DNA from: Pelagimonas sp. | GTDB lineage: Bacteria; Pseudomonadota; Alphaproteobacteria; Rhodobacterales; Rhodobacteraceae | DNA: 64,000 nucleotides | Assembly (NCBI GenBank): GCA_025210265.1 | Contig: JAOASD010000025.1 | Location: 27,132 to 91,131 of the forward strand | Reading direction: 5' to 3' | Part shown: piece after piece, positions 1 through 10,940 of the stretch | Position numbering within the stretch: position 1 is the stretch's first letter | How the letters are laid out: each line of letters opens with the position of its first letter | Translations under genes and position numbers: made by a program | Notes under the pieces: model-generated | The model's input: the letters and a program-made list of their open reading frames with translations, nothing else | The model's database searches: none | What the model was told of the DNA's origin: nothing

Positions 1-945
1 GGAGGCTCTGGCCTGGAGCGCGCGGCGCATCTGCGCGGGGATATTCCGGCGCTCAGCGCGCTGATGCAGTCGGATCAGGCGCGGACCGTGCTGCTGTGGC
101 GGGGCAAGCCGCTGATTGCGGGCGAAGGCAAGTTTGATCTGCAGCGCCTGCCGCTGGATCATCCGATTCTGCGCCACAGCTCGGGAGAGCCGCTTTTGCT
201 GGGGATCGAAGAGCAGGGCGGCGCGGTGTTCGCCCATGACATCTCCAGCTGGGCTCCCGATGATCTGGACCAAGAGGCCATGGCCGCCTTTGTCGATCAG
301 ACCGAACAGATCCATCCCAGCCTGACCGGCGATCAGCGGTTCCGCGAGTTGCGCAGCATGATGACCCGCCTCACCCCGCGCGATGCTGAGCTGGCCGCCA
401 CGGCCCGCGCGCTGTTCTGCTGGCATGACAGCCACCGGTTCTGCGCCCGTTGCGGCACGGCCAGCGAAATCCACAAAGCCGGGTGGGAACGCATCTGCCC
501 CAGCTGTGGCGCGCATCATTTTCCGCGCACCGATCCTGTGGTGATCATGCTGATCACCGATGGCAATCGCACGTTGCTGGGCCGGGGCACAGGCTGGCCC
601 GAGGGCATGTATTCCTGCCTCGCCGGTTTTCTGGAGCCGGGCGAAACAATCGAGGCCGCCGTGCGCCGCGAAGTGTTCGAGGAAGCAGGGGTCAAGGTCG
701 GTGCCGTGCGCTACCTGTCCAGCCAGCCCTGGGCCTTTCCGTCCTCGCTGATGATCGGCTGCCAGGGCATCGCCAAAAGCAGCGAAATCCAGCTGGACCC
801 GGAAGAGTTGGAAGACGCCCGCTGGGTCACGCGCGAACAGCTGATCGCCAGCATGGCGGGGCAGGACACATCGTTTTTTCCGGCGCGCAAAGGCTCAATT
901 GCGCATTTTCTTTTGCGCAACTGGCTGGCGGACCGGCTGGACTAA
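1..945 (+). CDS. nudC: NAD(+) diphosphatase NudC, 5' end cut by window edge
   Basis: Hydrolyses NAD(H) to NMN(H) plus AMP and removes NAD caps from RNA (family knowledge). The frame is open from base 1, and the codons before the first ATG at 64 read GGSGLERAAHLRGD, typical of the N-terminus in Rhodobacteraceae NudC, so the true start lies left of the window and ATG 64 is internal. Visible: a zinc ribbon with two CxxC pairs (FCARCG, ICPSCG), a complete Nudix box (GFLEPGETIEAAVRREV followed by EEAG), and the NudC-specific SQPWAFPSSLM element after it. Stop TAA at 943-945. Identification is secure; only the start is missing. Confidence 0.95.
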   Translation, partial: GGSGLERAAHLRGDIPALSALMQSDQARTVLLWRGKPLIAGEGKFDLQRLPLDHPILRHSSGEPLLLGIEEQGGAVFAHDISSWAPDDLDQEAMAAFVDQTEQIHPSLTGDQRFRELRSMMTRLTPRDAELAATARALFCWHDSHRFCARCGTASEIHKAGWERICPSCGAHHFPRTDPVVIMLITDGNRTLLGRGTGWPEGMYSCLAGFLEPGETIEAAVRREVFEEAGVKVGAVRYLSSQPWAFPSSLMIGCQGIAKSSEIQLDPEELEDARWVTREQLIASMAGQDTSFFPARKGSIAHFLLRNWLADRLD

Positions 946-1028
946 GCCCCGGTATCGGGTAGTGTGGCGCCAGAACCGAACGAGGCAAACACAGGCGCGC
1001 AGGCGTCAGGACAGGGTAAGACACGCAG

Positions 1029-1499
1029 ATGATTTTGACCGCGCAGGAAGATATAGAAGCCCCGATTGATCGGGTTTTTGCGGAATTGTCGGATTTCGAC
1101 GGGATTGAACGCCAGGCCATGCGCCGCGGGGTTCAGGTGCAGCGCCGCGGCTCTGTGGATGCGCCTGTGGCTGCTGGTACCGCCTGGGAGGTGGGGTTTA
1201 CCTTTCGCGGCAAAACTCGCGATGCGGTGATCACACTGACCGACTGCATCCCCTCGGAAAAGCTGGTCTTTGACACAGTGTCTGGCGGGCTGGAGGCGCA
1301 GGCAGTGGTCAATTGTGTGGCCCTGTCGCGCGGGCGGACCCGGATCAGCCTGCATTCCGAACTGATCCCGAAAACCCTGTCGGCCCGTCTGCTGGTGCAG
1401 TCGCTGAAACTGGCCAAAGGTGGGGTGGAAAAACGGTTCCGTCGCCGCATGGCCGGGTTCGCTAAGGATCTGGAAACGCGCTTGAAAAGCGCCGGTTAA
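1029..1499 (+). CDS. SRPBCC family protein (START-like fold)
   Basis: A 156-residue protein with the N-terminal pattern of SRPBCC/polyketide-cyclase-like proteins (ILTAQEDIEAPIDRVFAELSDF), then alternating strands and a basic C-terminal helix (KRFRRRMAGFAKDLETRLK). The family binds hydrophobic ligands in a deep cavity; no ligand or reaction can be named here. No signal peptide or membrane segment, so probably cytoplasmic. It sits 83 bases after nudC and 16 bases before the DUF4198 gene on the same strand and could be co-transcribed with both. ATG is used as start; no strong ribosome binding site is visible. Confidence 0.75.
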   Translation: MILTAQEDIEAPIDRVFAELSDFDGIERQAMRRGVQVQRRGSVDAPVAAGTAWEVGFTFRGKTRDAVITLTDCIPSEKLVFDTVSGGLEAQAVVNCVALSRGRTRISLHSELIPKTLSARLLVQSLKLAKGGVEKRFRRRMAGFAKDLETRLKSAG

Positions 1500-1515
1500 G
1501 GGCGCGAGGTCAGGG

Positions 1516-2325
1516 ATGGGGCTGTTTTCCAGACTGGTCTGCGGATTGGGCGCGGCGCTGTTGGCTGTGCCTGCGCTGGCGCATGAATTTTGGATCGAGC
1601 CGCTGTCCACGCAGGTCGCTCCCGGTGCGGCCCTGGTTGCGGATCTGCGCGTGGGGGATGACCTGGCCGGGGCAAAACACGCCTATATCCCGCGCAATTT
1701 TCGCCGGTTCGACCTGGCTTTGGACGATCAGATCCTGCCGGTGCCGGGCCGGATCGGGGACCGTCCGGCGTTGAATATGCAGGTTGCCGGGGCGGGGTTG
1801 GCCGTGGCGCTGCATGTCACCCGCGACCATCAGATCACCTATCGGGATTTTGACAAATTCACGCGGTTCTGCACTCGAAAAGGCTTTGCCGATGTGGTGG
1901 AGCAGCATGTTGCGCGGGGCTTTGAGACATCAGAGGTGCGCGAACGCTATTCCCGCTATGCCAAGGCGCTGGTGGGCGTCGGTGCGGGGGACGGGGCGGA
2001 CCGTGCCTTTGGGCTGGAGGTCGAGCTGGTCGCGCTGGCCAACCCCTATCGCGACGATCTGAGCGCAGGGATGCCGGTGCAGCTGCTGTATCAGGGCGCG
2101 CCTTTGCCCGATGCGCAGATTGAACTGTTTGAACGCGCGCCGGATCTGACCGTGCGCCTGCAGACCCTGCGCACCGATGCGGCTGGGCAGGTGCGGCTGC
2201 CGGTGGTGCCGGGGCATTTCTATCTGGTGGATCATGTGGTGATGCGCGCGCTGGATCCTGAAACCGAAAACGGAATGCAGTGGGAAAGCCTGTGGGCATC
2301 ACTGACATTCGGAGTTGCTGAATGA
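1516..2325 (+). CDS. DUF4198 domain-containing secreted protein
   Basis: 269 residues with an N-terminal signal peptide (hydrophobic stretch about residues 8-22 ending ALAHEFW). The mature start HEFWIEP is the hallmark of DUF4198 proteins, periplasmic beta-sandwich proteins sometimes found near metal transport genes. A C-terminal carboxypeptidase-regulatory-like strand pattern (PDAQIELFERAPDLTV) is visible around residues 195-240. ATG at 1516 follows GAGGTCAGGG, a reasonable ribosome binding site. The stop overlaps the start of the next gene in ATGA, so the two are likely translationally coupled. Role unknown. Confidence 0.75.
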   Translation: MGLFSRLVCGLGAALLAVPALAHEFWIEPLSTQVAPGAALVADLRVGDDLAGAKHAYIPRNFRRFDLALDDQILPVPGRIGDRPALNMQVAGAGLAVALHVTRDHQITYRDFDKFTRFCTRKGFADVVEQHVARGFETSEVRERYSRYAKALVGVGAGDGADRAFGLEVELVALANPYRDDLSAGMPVQLLYQGAPLPDAQIELFERAPDLTVRLQTLRTDAAGQVRLPVVPGHFYLVDHVVMRALDPETENGMQWESLWASLTFGVAE

Positions 2326-3722
2326 CACAGGTTCTGGAGGCGCTGCGCGCCGCGCTGGGCGCGGACCAAGTGCTGACCGGTGCGGATATGGCCGCATGGA
2401 GTCGGGACTGGACCGGGCAATATGACTGGACCCCGCTTTGTGTGCTGCGGCCACGGGATCGGGATGAGGTCTCGGCCGTGATGAAACTGGCCTATGAACA
2501 TGGCGCGCCGGTGGTGCCGGTTGGGGGCAATACCGGGATTTCCGGCGGCACCGTGGGGGAAGGGGCCATTATGCTGTCGCTGGAGCGTATGACCCGCATC
2601 CGCGAGATCCGCAGCGCAGGCCGCATCGCCGTGGTCGAGGCCGGGGTGATCCTGTCGCAATTGCACGATGCGACCGAAGCACAGGGGCTGCGCTTTCCCA
2701 TGACATTCGGGGCCAAGGGCAGTTGCCGGATTGGCGGCATCCTGTCGACCAATGCCGGGGGATCCAATGTGCTGCGCTATGGCAATACCCGCGATCTGGT
2801 GCTGGGGGTGGAAATCGTTCTGCCCGACGGGCGCGTCGTCGACGCCATGAGCGCGCTGCACAAGAACAATTCGGGGCTGGATCTGCGCCATCTGGTGATC
2901 GGGGCCGAAGGCACTCTGGGTGTGATCACCGCAGCCGTGCTGAAACTGGTGCCGCAGCCACGGGTGCGGGCCACGGCGATGGTGGCGATGGCGGATCTGG
3001 ACAGCGCGTTGCAGCTATTGAACCGGATGCAGGATGCCACTGGCGGTGCGGTCGAAGCCTGTGAATACATGCCCGCCCGCTATATGCGCGCCTATGAGGC
3101 CCTGCACCCGGATATCCGTCCGGTCTTTGATCGCAGCCATGAGGTGAATATCCTGATCGAGCTGGCCTCGACCGCGCCGCGCGATGCGGCACCAGGGCCG
3201 GATGGGCAGCCGCTCTTGGCTGGGCTGCTGCAGGACGCGCTGGGCGAAATGCTGGCAGAGGGGCTGGTGCAGGACGCGGTGATTGCGCAGTCTGATGCGC
3301 AGCGGGCGCAGATCTGGGCGCGACGCGAAGCAGCGGCCGAGGTGGCGACCTCGCGTCCGGTGGTGATGACCGATGTGGCTGTACCAGTGGATCAGGTGGC
3401 CCGGTTTGTCGCGCAGGCCGATGCGCGGCTGGCGACGCTGGACCCGCAGGCAGGCAGCACGCTGGTGGCGCATCTGGGGGATGGCAATGTGCATTATTCC
3501 ATCTGGCCTGGACCCGACGCGCCCCCGCCCGATGACATCATGTTCGCCATCGAGGAAGAGGCGCTGGCGCTGGGCGGCACCTTTTCCGCCGAACATGGGA
3601 TTGGCGTGTCAAAACGCCCGGCCATGCTGCGGTTCAAAGACCCGCAGGCCGTGCAGATGATGCGTCAGATCAAACAGGCGATTGATCCCAAAGGCATTCT
3701 GAATCCGGGTAAGAGTTTCTGA
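2322..3722 (+). CDS. FAD-binding oxidase, D-2-hydroxyglutarate/glycolate dehydrogenase (GlcD) family
   Basis: 466 residues. The N-terminal FAD_binding_4 (PCMH) domain at about 35-215 has VPVGGNTGISGG and GAKGSCRIGGILSTNAGG, the FAD-contact loops of the GlcD/D2HGDH/D-lactate dehydrogenase group. The C-terminal FAD-oxidase domain carries HLGDGNVHYS and EHGIGVSKR, whose histidines and glutamate bind substrate and metal in this family. It oxidises a D-2-hydroxyacid; which one cannot be read from sequence. Starts in a 4-base overlap with the DUF4198 gene. A second, distinct paralogue lies at 33050-34474. Confidence 0.85.
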   Translation: MTQVLEALRAALGADQVLTGADMAAWSRDWTGQYDWTPLCVLRPRDRDEVSAVMKLAYEHGAPVVPVGGNTGISGGTVGEGAIMLSLERMTRIREIRSAGRIAVVEAGVILSQLHDATEAQGLRFPMTFGAKGSCRIGGILSTNAGGSNVLRYGNTRDLVLGVEIVLPDGRVVDAMSALHKNNSGLDLRHLVIGAEGTLGVITAAVLKLVPQPRVRATAMVAMADLDSALQLLNRMQDATGGAVEACEYMPARYMRAYEALHPDIRPVFDRSHEVNILIELASTAPRDAAPGPDGQPLLAGLLQDALGEMLAEGLVQDAVIAQSDAQRAQIWARREAAAEVATSRPVVMTDVAVPVDQVARFVAQADARLATLDPQAGSTLVAHLGDGNVHYSIWPGPDAPPPDDIMFAIEEEALALGGTFSAEHGIGVSKRPAMLRFKDPQAVQMMRQIKQAIDPKGILNPGKSF

Positions 3723-3743
3723 CATTATGCTGACACAGCAGGC

Positions 3744-3762
3744 GGTGGGTTGAAAACCCACC
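3744..3762. terminator. Perfect 8-bp stem-loop between converging genes
   Basis: GGTGGGTT, loop GAA, AACCCACC, directly abutting the stop codon of oxyR and 22 bases after the FAD oxidase. No long T-run follows on either strand. It may be a weak bidirectional terminator or a copy of a dispersed palindromic repeat; motifs of the type GGTGGGTT-AACCCACC recur between genes in many proteobacteria. Confidence 0.5.
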
Positions 3763-4662
3763 CTACGGCCTGTCCGGGGCGGTGGCGCTGCGCACACTGT
3801 CTGCGATCTGTCGCAGGCGCGGGGCCAGGGGGGTGGTGTTGCGCCAGACCATGCCGATGGTGCGGCTGGGGGCGGGGGCGCGGAACCGTGCCAGATCCAC
3901 CGTGGCGGCGCGGGTTTCCAATGCGACGGCCATTTCCGGGATCAGTGTGACGCCAATCCCCGCCGACACCATTTGTACCAGCGTGGACAGGGACGACCCG
4001 TCCAGCCCGTCCCGCGCCAGCGCCGGGCGTTGCGCGCAAAAGGCCAGCGCCTGATCGCGGAAACAATGGCCTTCCTCTAGCAGCAGCAGACGCATCTGGG
4101 CCAGCTCTTCGGCGTTTGGGACCGTGCGCCCTGCCTGATCTGCCGGGCGCACCAACACAAAGTCTTCGTCAAACAGGGCGGTTTCGGTCAGCCAGCTTTC
4201 TGATGTTGGCAGGGCGAGGATGGCGCAATCCAACCGCCCTTCGGCCAGTTCCTGCAACAGCGTCTGGGTCTGGGTTTCACGCACATGCAGGTCCAGCGCG
4301 GGCAGATCCAGTGTCAGCCGGGCAATCACGCGGGGCAGCAGATAGGGGGCAATGGTCGGGATGATCCCCATGCGCAGACGCAGCGCATCACCTGCGCGGT
4401 TGGCGGCTGCCAGGTCTGACAGTTCTTCGACCCGTTGCAGAATATCGCGGATTCTGGGGGCAAGGTCTTCGCCAAAGCCGGTCAGGGTCACGCGCCGGGC
4501 CGCGCGCTCAAACAGCGGTGCGCCCAGGTCCTGTTCCATCTCGCGGATCTGCACGGACAGGGCGGGTTGCGAGATGGCGCAGGCTTCGGCGGCGCGGCCA
4601 AAATGGCCGGCTTTGTGCAGGGCTTCGAAATAGCGCATTTGGCGCAGGGTCAGGTTTGCCAT
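3763..4662 (-). CDS. oxyR: Hydrogen peroxide-inducible activator OxyR (LysR family)
   Basis: 299 residues: winged HTH at about 3-60 (RQMRYFEALHKAGHFGRAAE) and a LysR substrate-binding domain after residue 90. The two redox cysteines of E. coli OxyR (C199, C208) are matched by C200 in LEEGHCFRDQ and C209 in AFCAQR, which separates it from generic LysR proteins. It is divergent from katG with a 160-base shared upstream region, the classical arrangement for OxyR control of catalase. The ATG follows an unusually A/T-rich leader with no clear Shine-Dalgarno and a 17-bp palindrome only 2 bases upstream. Confidence 0.93.
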   Translation of the reverse strand: MANLTLRQMRYFEALHKAGHFGRAAEACAISQPALSVQIREMEQDLGAPLFERAARRVTLTGFGEDLAPRIRDILQRVEELSDLAAANRAGDALRLRMGIIPTIAPYLLPRVIARLTLDLPALDLHVRETQTQTLLQELAEGRLDCAILALPTSESWLTETALFDEDFVLVRPADQAGRTVPNAEELAQMRLLLLEEGHCFRDQALAFCAQRPALARDGLDGSSLSTLVQMVSAGIGVTLIPEMAVALETRAATVDLARFRAPAPSRTIGMVWRNTTPLAPRLRQIADSVRSATAPDRP

Positions 4663-4664
4663 AA

Positions 4665-4681
4665 TTTTTGATTATCAAAAA
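4665..4681. promoter_or_regulatory. A/T-rich 17-bp palindrome, candidate OxyR autoregulatory site
   Basis: TTTTTGAT, central T, ATCAAAAA: a perfect inverted repeat starting 2 bases upstream of the oxyR ATG inside the oxyR-katG divergent region. It fits a LysR-type T-N11-A style site, but the typical ATAG-N7-CTAT spacing of OxyR is not clearly met. Its position would let a bound protein block the oxyR start. Inference only. Confidence 0.35.
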
Positions 4682-4723
4682 AATAGGAAACTACAATTTA
4701 TAATTATTCAAAACGCTTGTTAG

Positions 4724-7024
<2,301 letters not shown>

Positions 7025-7040
7025 TCCTTTGCCTTTGTTT

Positions 7041-7061
7041 CGGATCGCCTTTGGCGATCCG
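7041..7061 (+). terminator. First stem-loop after katG
   Basis: CGGATCGCC, loop TTT, GGCGATCCG: a perfect 9-bp stem 16 bases after the katG stop, without its own T-run. Probably acts together with the next hairpin. Confidence 0.55.
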
Positions 7062-7066
7062 ACCAG

Positions 7067-7092
7067 CGCGCGCCCTTTGGGCGCGCGTTTTT
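7067..7092 (+). terminator. Rho-independent terminator of katG
   Basis: CGCGCGCCC, loop TTT, GGGCGCGCG followed directly by TTTTT. Very GC-rich 9-bp stem plus T-run, a textbook intrinsic terminator for katG. Confidence 0.9.
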
Positions 7093-7121
7093 ATGTGGGC
7101 GCTTGCGGCTGGGCGGGGGGC

Positions 7122-7211
7122 AAGATTTTTTGAAAAAATCTTGGGAGGGGGCGTTGCCCCCTCGGCCTTTGGCCTCACCCCCAGAGGTCTTTCAAAGAGA
7201 AGACGGGGCGG
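7122..7211 (+). repeat. Dispersed intergenic repeat, copy 1, overlapping the 3' end of the permease gene
   Basis: An AAGATTTTTT/AAAAAATCTT palindrome (7122-7142), then AGGGGGCGTTGCCCCCT (7146-7162), GGCCTTTGGCC, and CACCCCCAGAGGTCTTT followed by CAAAGAGAAGAC. The part from 7143 on matches, in inverse orientation, the segment at 50801-50880. Its last section encodes the final codons and stop of the permease gene ending at 7192. The flanks look like the intergenic repeats common in Rhodobacteraceae genomes. Confidence 0.7.
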
Positions 7212-8049
7212 TTTGGGCAGAGGCTTTGCGCGTTGCGATTTGCCGCCAAGCAAAGGCGAGGATGAAAAAGGCTGTGAGGATCAGGATGATCGTCGGGGCC
7301 GGTGCGCTGTCGAGATAGAAGCTGGCATAGGTGCCCAGCAGCATGGAGGCCATGCAGGTCAGCACAGCTGTCACCATCATCCATGGGAAAGAGCGCGTCA
7401 GCAGAAAGGCAATTGCCCCCGGTGCGATCAACAGCCCGACCGCCAGGATCAGCCCCACCGCCGACAGGGTTGCCACGATGGTCAGCGACAGGGCCGTCAG
7501 CAGCCCGTAATGCAGCCACGCCACCGGCAGGCCAGAGACCCGCGCTTGTGCCGCATCAAAACTGTGCAGCAGCAGGTCTTTCCATTTCAATGCTATGCCA
7601 AGCGCCACGATGGCCGAGATAATCGCGGCGGTTTGCAGTTCCGAACCGTCCACGCCCAGCATATTGCCGAACAGGATGTGGTCCAGATGGGCGTCGGTGT
7701 CGGCCCAGACGAACATCACGATGCCAACGGCGAACATGCCGGAAAAGACGACCCCCATCACCGTGTCCTGTTTCACCCGTGAATTGCCTGCAAGGTATCC
7801 CGTTGCCACGGCGCATCCCATACCTGCGGCAAAGGCTCCGATGATCAGCGGGATGCCCAGCATATAGGCCAGCACAATGCCCGGCAGGACTGCGTGGCTG
7901 ACCGCGTCGCCCATCAGCGCCCAGCCTTTCAGCACCAGAAAACAGGACAAAAGCGCCGTAGGCACCGACACGATCAGCGACACCAGAAACGCGTTCTGCA
8001 TAAAGGGAAAGCGGAAGGGCAGCAGTGCAGTGGCGAGCTCAAACTCCAT
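7192..8049 (-). CDS. sitD: Metal ABC transporter permease, second subunit
   Basis: 285 residues from the ATG at 8049 ([10 protein letters not shown]); a longer frame to 8214 lies wholly inside the upstream permease gene and is rejected. Many hydrophobic segments and the cluster-9 permease signature (VLKGWALMGDAVSHAVLPGI) identify an ABC-3 family inner-membrane permease for Mn/Fe/Zn import. Start overlaps the end of the preceding permease gene by 11 bases. The last codons (TAPSSL, stop) are supplied by the dispersed repeat at 7122-7211, so the C-terminus may have been replaced by repeat insertion. Confidence 0.9.
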   Translation of the reverse strand: MEFELATALLPFRFPFMQNAFLVSLIVSVPTALLSCFLVLKGWALMGDAVSHAVLPGIVLAYMLGIPLIIGAFAAGMGCAVATGYLAGNSRVKQDTVMGVVFSGMFAVGIVMFVWADTDAHLDHILFGNMLGVDGSELQTAAIISAIVALGIALKWKDLLLHSFDAAQARVSGLPVAWLHYGLLTALSLTIVATLSAVGLILAVGLLIAPGAIAFLLTRSFPWMMVTAVLTCMASMLLGTYASFYLDSAPAPTIILILTAFFILAFAWRQIATRKASAQTAPSSL

Positions 8050-8926
8050 TTTGGGCCTCGCTTTGCAGGTTTGGGGCGCGCAGGGCCTCTGCGGCTTTGC
8101 GTTTCGCGGCCAGCAGCCCGTGTTTCGGGGCCCAGACAAAGGCCGCCAGAAAGACCAGCGTTTGCAGGGTGACAATGATACCGCCCGTCGCGCCATCCAG
8201 GAAATAGCTGGCATAGGCCCCGAAAAAGCTGCTTAGCGCGCCGATGGCCACCGAGGTCGCGATTAGCCGGGGAAACCGATCACACAACAGATAGGCAGTG
8301 GCCCCCGGTGTCACGACCATGGCGATCACCAGAAACGCGCCCACGGTTTGCATCGCCGCCACAACCGAGGCCGACAGCAGCGTGAAAAACACCAGTTTCA
8401 GCAGGCCTGGCCGCAACCCGATGCTGCGCGCATGGTTTTCGTCGAAAAACACGACCATCAGGTCTTTCCATTTGGCCAGAAGCACGACCAAAGATACCCC
8501 GCCAATCAGCACCAGCTGCAGCGTGTCGGACGGTGAAATCGCCAGGATATTGCCCATGGTGATGGTCTGGATCGAGACCGAAATCGGGTTGATCGACACC
8601 ATGAACAGCCCGATCCCGAAGAATGAGGTAAAGATCATGCCGATCACCACATCCGCCTTTAACCCCGATCTTTCAGACAAGAACAGCATGGTGCCTGCCG
8701 CCAGCCCGCCCGCCAGAAACGCCCCCAGCGCAAAGGGCAGGCCCAGCAGATAGGCCCCCGCAACACCGGGCACGACCGCGTGGCTAAGCGCGTCGCCGAT
8801 CAGCGACCAGCCTTTCAACATCAGATAGGCCGACAGAAAGGCGCAGACCCCGCCCACAAGGGCCGACACCCACATGGCATTGGTCATGTAGCCATAGCTG
8901 AACGGTTCCAGCAGCAGGGCGATCAT
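8039..8926 (-). CDS. sitC: Metal ABC transporter permease, first subunit
   Basis: 295 residues, ABC-3 family permease with about eight hydrophobic segments and the family motif VLMLKGW-like [20 protein letters not shown] near residues 34-53. Partner of the permease at 7192-8049: together they form the membrane channel of the metal importer. The start overlaps the stop of the ATPase gene by 4 bases. Substrate choice between Mn, Fe and Zn is inferred from the binding protein and operators, not from this gene. Confidence 0.92.
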   Translation of the reverse strand: MIALLLEPFSYGYMTNAMWVSALVGGVCAFLSAYLMLKGWSLIGDALSHAVVPGVAGAYLLGLPFALGAFLAGGLAAGTMLFLSERSGLKADVVIGMIFTSFFGIGLFMVSINPISVSIQTITMGNILAISPSDTLQLVLIGGVSLVVLLAKWKDLMVVFFDENHARSIGLRPGLLKLVFFTLLSASVVAAMQTVGAFLVIAMVVTPGATAYLLCDRFPRLIATSVAIGALSSFFGAYASYFLDGATGGIIVTLQTLVFLAAFVWAPKHGLLAAKRKAAEALRAPNLQSEAQNGV

Positions 8927-9834
8927 TGATCTGCCTCTGTCTCTGGGCCTGCCGCCTCGCGTTCGGTCTTTTGGGTTTTGTCGCCATATTGCACGAAGGG
9001 GCGCTCATCATCGGTAAAGATCGAGATCTCGCGGGCGTCTTCGTCATCATGCAGGTCGCTGCCGCCCAGGGTGAACTGGCGCAAAACGCCGCCAAAGGCG
9101 AGTTCCAGGTTCTCGCGGGTGAAAACCTGTTCGGTAGGTCCGTGTTTCAGAACGGTGTTTTTGACCAGCACCGTGCGATCACAAAATTCAGGTACCGAGC
9201 CAAGGTTGTGGGTGGAGACCAGCATCACCCGGCCTTCGTCCCGTAATTCGCGCAGCAGGGCGATGATCTGGTCTTCGGTTTTGACATCCACACCGGTAAA
9301 GGGTTCGTCCAGCAGGATCACCTGCCCATCCTGCGCCAGCGAGCGGGCCAGAAAGACGCGCTTGCGCTGGCCGCCGGACAGCTCGCCAATCTGGCGCTTG
9401 CGGAAGTCCTGCATATTGACCCGCGCCAGCGCCTGTTCGACGGCTTTGTGATCGGCGGCGCGGGGGCGGCGGAGAAAGCCCATATGGCCATAGCGCCCCA
9501 TCATCACCACATCCTCGACCAGCACGGGAAAGGCCCAGTCGACCTCCTCGGACTGGGGGACATAGGCGACCAGATTGCGTTTCAGCGCCTCGCGCACGGG
9601 CAGGCCCAGAATGGTGATCTGCCCCTGCGCGGTGGGGACAAAGCCCATCACCGATTTGAACAGGGTGGATTTGCCCGCGCCATTCACCCCGACAAGGGCG
9701 GTGACTGACCCGCGGGGAATGTCGAAACTGGCATTCCACAGGGCGGTATGGCCATTGCGATAGGTGACAGTCACATCCCGAGCCACAAGGCCTGGGGTCT
9801 CGTTGGCGTGTTGTGTCGGGAGGACGGTCTGCAT
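8923..9834 (-). CDS. sitB: Metal ABC transporter ATP-binding protein
   Basis: 303 residues. Walker [11 protein letters not shown]-loop region VPQSEEVDW, signature LSGGQRKR, Walker B VILLDEPF and the H-loop STHNLG are all intact. The QSEEVDWxFP stretch is characteristic of cluster-9 Mn/Zn importer ATPases. The C-terminal tail of about 45 residues after the ATPase core is acidic ([14 protein letters not shown]) and is longer than in most relatives; a regulatory or metal-sensing role would be speculation. Lies 11 bases after the binding-protein gene and overlaps the first permease. Confidence 0.95.
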   Translation of the reverse strand: MQTVLPTQHANETPGLVARDVTVTYRNGHTALWNASFDIPRGSVTALVGVNGAGKSTLFKSVMGFVPTAQGQITILGLPVREALKRNLVAYVPQSEEVDWAFPVLVEDVVMMGRYGHMGFLRRPRAADHKAVEQALARVNMQDFRKRQIGELSGGQRKRVFLARSLAQDGQVILLDEPFTGVDVKTEDQIIALLRELRDEGRVMLVSTHNLGSVPEFCDRTVLVKNTVLKHGPTEQVFTRENLELAFGGVLRQFTLGGSDLHDDEDAREISIFTDDERPFVQYGDKTQKTEREAAGPETEADQ

Positions 9835-9845
9835 CGTCGGTGCCC

Positions 9846-10757
9846 TTACTCTGTGACCTGTAAGGTCAGCCCTTTGGCCACTGTTTCCGAGGTCACGCGC
9901 AGCAGGTCCAGATAGGTCGGCACCGGGCCATCCGCATTCGAAAGTGAATCCACATAAAGCTCGCCGCCATATTGTGCGTCGGTTTCGCGGGCGACCTGCT
10001 GGGCGGGGGCGGTGTTGACCGTGCTTTCGCAGAACACGGCGGGGATGTCATTGGCACGCACCCCGTCAATCACCGCGCGCACCTGCTGGGGCGTGCCCAC
10101 CTGATCGGCGTTCATCGGCCACAGATACAGTTCCTGCATGGCGAAATCGCGCGCCAGATAGCTAAAGGCGCCTTCGCAGGTCACCAGCCAGCGCCGATCC
10201 TGCGGGATCGCGGCGACCTGTTCGCGCAGCGGTGCGATGGTAGCGCGGATCTGATCGCGGTAAGCGGTGGCATTTGCCGCATAGGTCGCAGCATTGTCGG
10301 GATCCTGTGCGGACAGTGCTGCCTCGATATTATTAATATAGATCAGCGCATTATCCAGACCCATCCAGGCATGGGGGTTGGGTTTGCCTTCATAGCTGCC
10401 CGATCCGATGGCAATCGGGTCAATCCCATCCGTCAGTGTGGCCGAGGGAATATCCCCCAGCTGGGACAGGAACTGCTCGAACCACAGCTCCAGATTCATG
10501 CCGTTCCACAGGATCAGATCGGCGTCATAGGCGCGCACGATGTCCTGCGGCGTGGGCTCATAGCCGTGGATTTCCGCGCCCGGTTTGGTGACGGACACGA
10601 TGTCGGCCGCATCCCCGGCCACATTGGCCGCCATATCCGCAAGCACGGTAAAGGTCGTCACGACCTTCATTTTATCTGCCGCTGCCAGCGAGGGCATCAG
10701 ACATGTGGTCAAAACCAGCGAAGCAGCAAGCGTCGGGGCAAAGCGGAACAAGGGCAT
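9846..10757 (-). CDS. sitA: Metal ABC transporter substrate-binding protein (Mn/Fe type)
   Basis: 303 residues with a signal peptide (about residues 1-26, ending SLAAADK). The four ligands of cluster-9 binding proteins are visible: H64 (EIHGYEP), H129 (NPHAWM), E195 (CEGAFSY), D270 (YVDSLS). A glutamate at the third position and no His-rich loop favour Mn/Fe over Zn (ZnuA-like proteins use His and a His-rich loop). First gene of a four-gene unit; two operator-like palindromes lie 39-82 bases upstream, suggesting repression by a Fur-family Mur protein when manganese is sufficient. Confidence 0.93.
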   Translation of the reverse strand: MPLFRFAPTLAASLVLTTCLMPSLAAADKMKVVTTFTVLADMAANVAGDAADIVSVTKPGAEIHGYEPTPQDIVRAYDADLILWNGMNLELWFEQFLSQLGDIPSATLTDGIDPIAIGSGSYEGKPNPHAWMGLDNALIYINNIEAALSAQDPDNAATYAANATAYRDQIRATIAPLREQVAAIPQDRRWLVTCEGAFSYLARDFAMQELYLWPMNADQVGTPQQVRAVIDGVRANDIPAVFCESTVNTAPAQQVARETDAQYGGELYVDSLSNADGPVPTYLDLLRVTSETVAKGLTLQVTE

Positions 10758-10795
10758 GGGAAACCTGATAATGCTGTGTGTCTGGCTCTTCTAAA

Positions 10796-10810
10796 TGCGA
10801 ATAAATCGCA
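10796..10810. promoter_or_regulatory. Candidate Mur (manganese-responsive Fur) box 1
   Basis: TGCGA-ATAAA-TCGCA, perfect 5-bp arms, 39 bases upstream of the sitA start. It matches the general form of the alphaproteobacterial Mur/MRS operator reported upstream of sit genes (established knowledge; exact score not computed). Confidence 0.65.
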
Positions 10811-10824
10811 ACAGTCAAGGCTAA

Positions 10825-10839
10825 TGCGAGTCATTCGCA
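10825..10839. promoter_or_regulatory. Candidate Mur box 2
   Basis: TGCGA-GTCAT-TCGCA, the same arms as box 1 with a different spacer, centres 29 bp apart (close to three helical turns). Two identical-arm palindromes in one promoter region suggest cooperative repression of sitABCD. Confidence 0.65.
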
Positions 10840-10940
10840 ACAAAACACCCTCTGCCGCACATGGCTTGCTCAAATCCCGCCGGTGCGAAAGACTGGACGC
10901 ACCGTAGCCCGATTTGTTTTGTCTGACGCGGAGGCCGCTT

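Noticed and set aside
4670..4676. FNR site upstream of oxyR (TTGAT-T-ATCAA)
   Set aside because: The spacer is one base instead of four.
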